Virus record (IMG/VR): IMGVR_UViG_3300030098_001908
Location: 6,693-27,903 of that record
DNA length: 21,211 nt
Source: a virus
Strand: one strand, 5' to 3'
Part shown: one piece after another, positions 21,037 to 21,211 of the stretch
How the letters are laid out: each line of letters starts with the position of its first letter
Position numbering within the stretch: the stretch's first letter is position 1
Notes under the pieces: generated by a model
The model's input: only the letters and a program-made list of their open reading frames with translations
Told to the model about the DNA's origin: nothing
The model's database searches: none
Position numbers and translations under genes: made by a program

Positions 21037-21211
21037 TAATAGTACTAGTATTGAAACAATTAATCCTCATCTAGAAATAAGAGGATTGGTTGAACAAAAA
21101 TATGTGAACTATGAAAAGGGTAAGTCTGTTGACATCACCAAAAAAGGTAGAGACATCATAATAAAATATGATGCATACTTTACTAAAGCTAAAAAGAAAA
21201 CTAATATCCAT
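20984..21211 (+). CDS. Partial gene at the window edge, probable winged-helix protein
   Basis: The frame is open from ATG 20984 to the last base, giving 76 residues: MLIDKLTPNQLLLLYAVDN, then IRGLVEQKYVNYEKG and VDITKKGRDIIIKYDAYF. The 'LTPNQLLLLY..........LV......' start followed by 'IT.KG..II' is how many small phage winged-helix proteins begin, with the recognition helix and then a wing. The start overlaps the DnaA-like gene by 53 bases, more than usual, so a later start is possible. The 3' end is not in the window. Confidence 0.6.
   Translation, partial: MLIDKLTPNQLLLLYAVDNSTSIETINPHLEIRGLVEQKYVNYEKGKSVDITKKGRDIIIKYDAYFTKAKKKTNIH

Noticed and set aside
1-21211. CRISPR array, integrase/attachment sites or insertion sequence
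   Set aside because: I saw no regularly spaced direct repeats, no transposase or integrase motif, and no terminal inverted repeats flanking a gene.

Overview
The window is part of an AT-rich, tailed double-stranded DNA phage genome, or a prophage-like fragment of one. The host is probably a member of the Bacteroidota, with Flavobacteriia the best guess. Genes are tightly packed and often overlap by 4 to 17 bases. Almost no start codon has a Shine-Dalgarno sequence; starts sit behind A-rich stretches. Several intergenic gaps carry the Bacteroidota -7 promoter element TAnnTTTG, at three sites with a TTG about 20 bases upstream (one of them with a one-base mismatch in the -7 box). Phage hallmarks include the start of a probable large terminase subunit, a GroES-type co-chaperonin, a PhoH-like ATPase, a lysozyme-like domain in a giant protein, NinG- and possibly NinB-like proteins, a compact SF2 helicase and a DnaA-type DNA-binding domain.

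Layout. Positions 1-5138 (minus strand) hold two operons. One runs from about 4076 down to TerL (window edge) through a coiled-coil protein, an L,D-transpeptidase-like enzyme, a possible winged-helix protein, an HU-like protein, a cysteine-rich protein, a PD-(D/E)XK nuclease, an unknown protein and GroES. The other encodes a small acidic protein and PhoH. Positions 5201-11779 (minus strand) encode one 2192-residue protein built of modules marked by a recurring LPKAQxG-type motif. It carries a kinase-like catalytic loop, a module resembling one found in large polyvalent phage proteins, and a GH24-like lysozyme domain. Positions 11780-13275 form the divergent junction: a short gene of distinct base composition (11995-12402) with a structured leader, then about 870 bases without a convincing gene that are rich in stem-loops. 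Positions 13276-16479 (plus strand) are small genes of mostly unknown function, including two overlapping single-membrane-span peptides, ending in a possible SSB-like acidic-tailed protein and a strong terminator. Positions 16587-19917 (plus strand) form a second tight operon with HNH/NinG-like, helicase, zinc-ribbon and possible NinB-like genes. Positions 19914-20429 hold one convergent minus-strand gene. From 20449 a divergent promoter pair leads to a DnaA-domain-IV-like protein and a further gene cut by the window end.

How it fits together (inference): the minus strand looks like the packaging, virion and lysis side, and the plus strand like the replication, recombination and early side. 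The structured non-coding junction lies between them and could hold regulatory RNA or an origin. The most novel elements are the giant modular protein and the structured RNA region.
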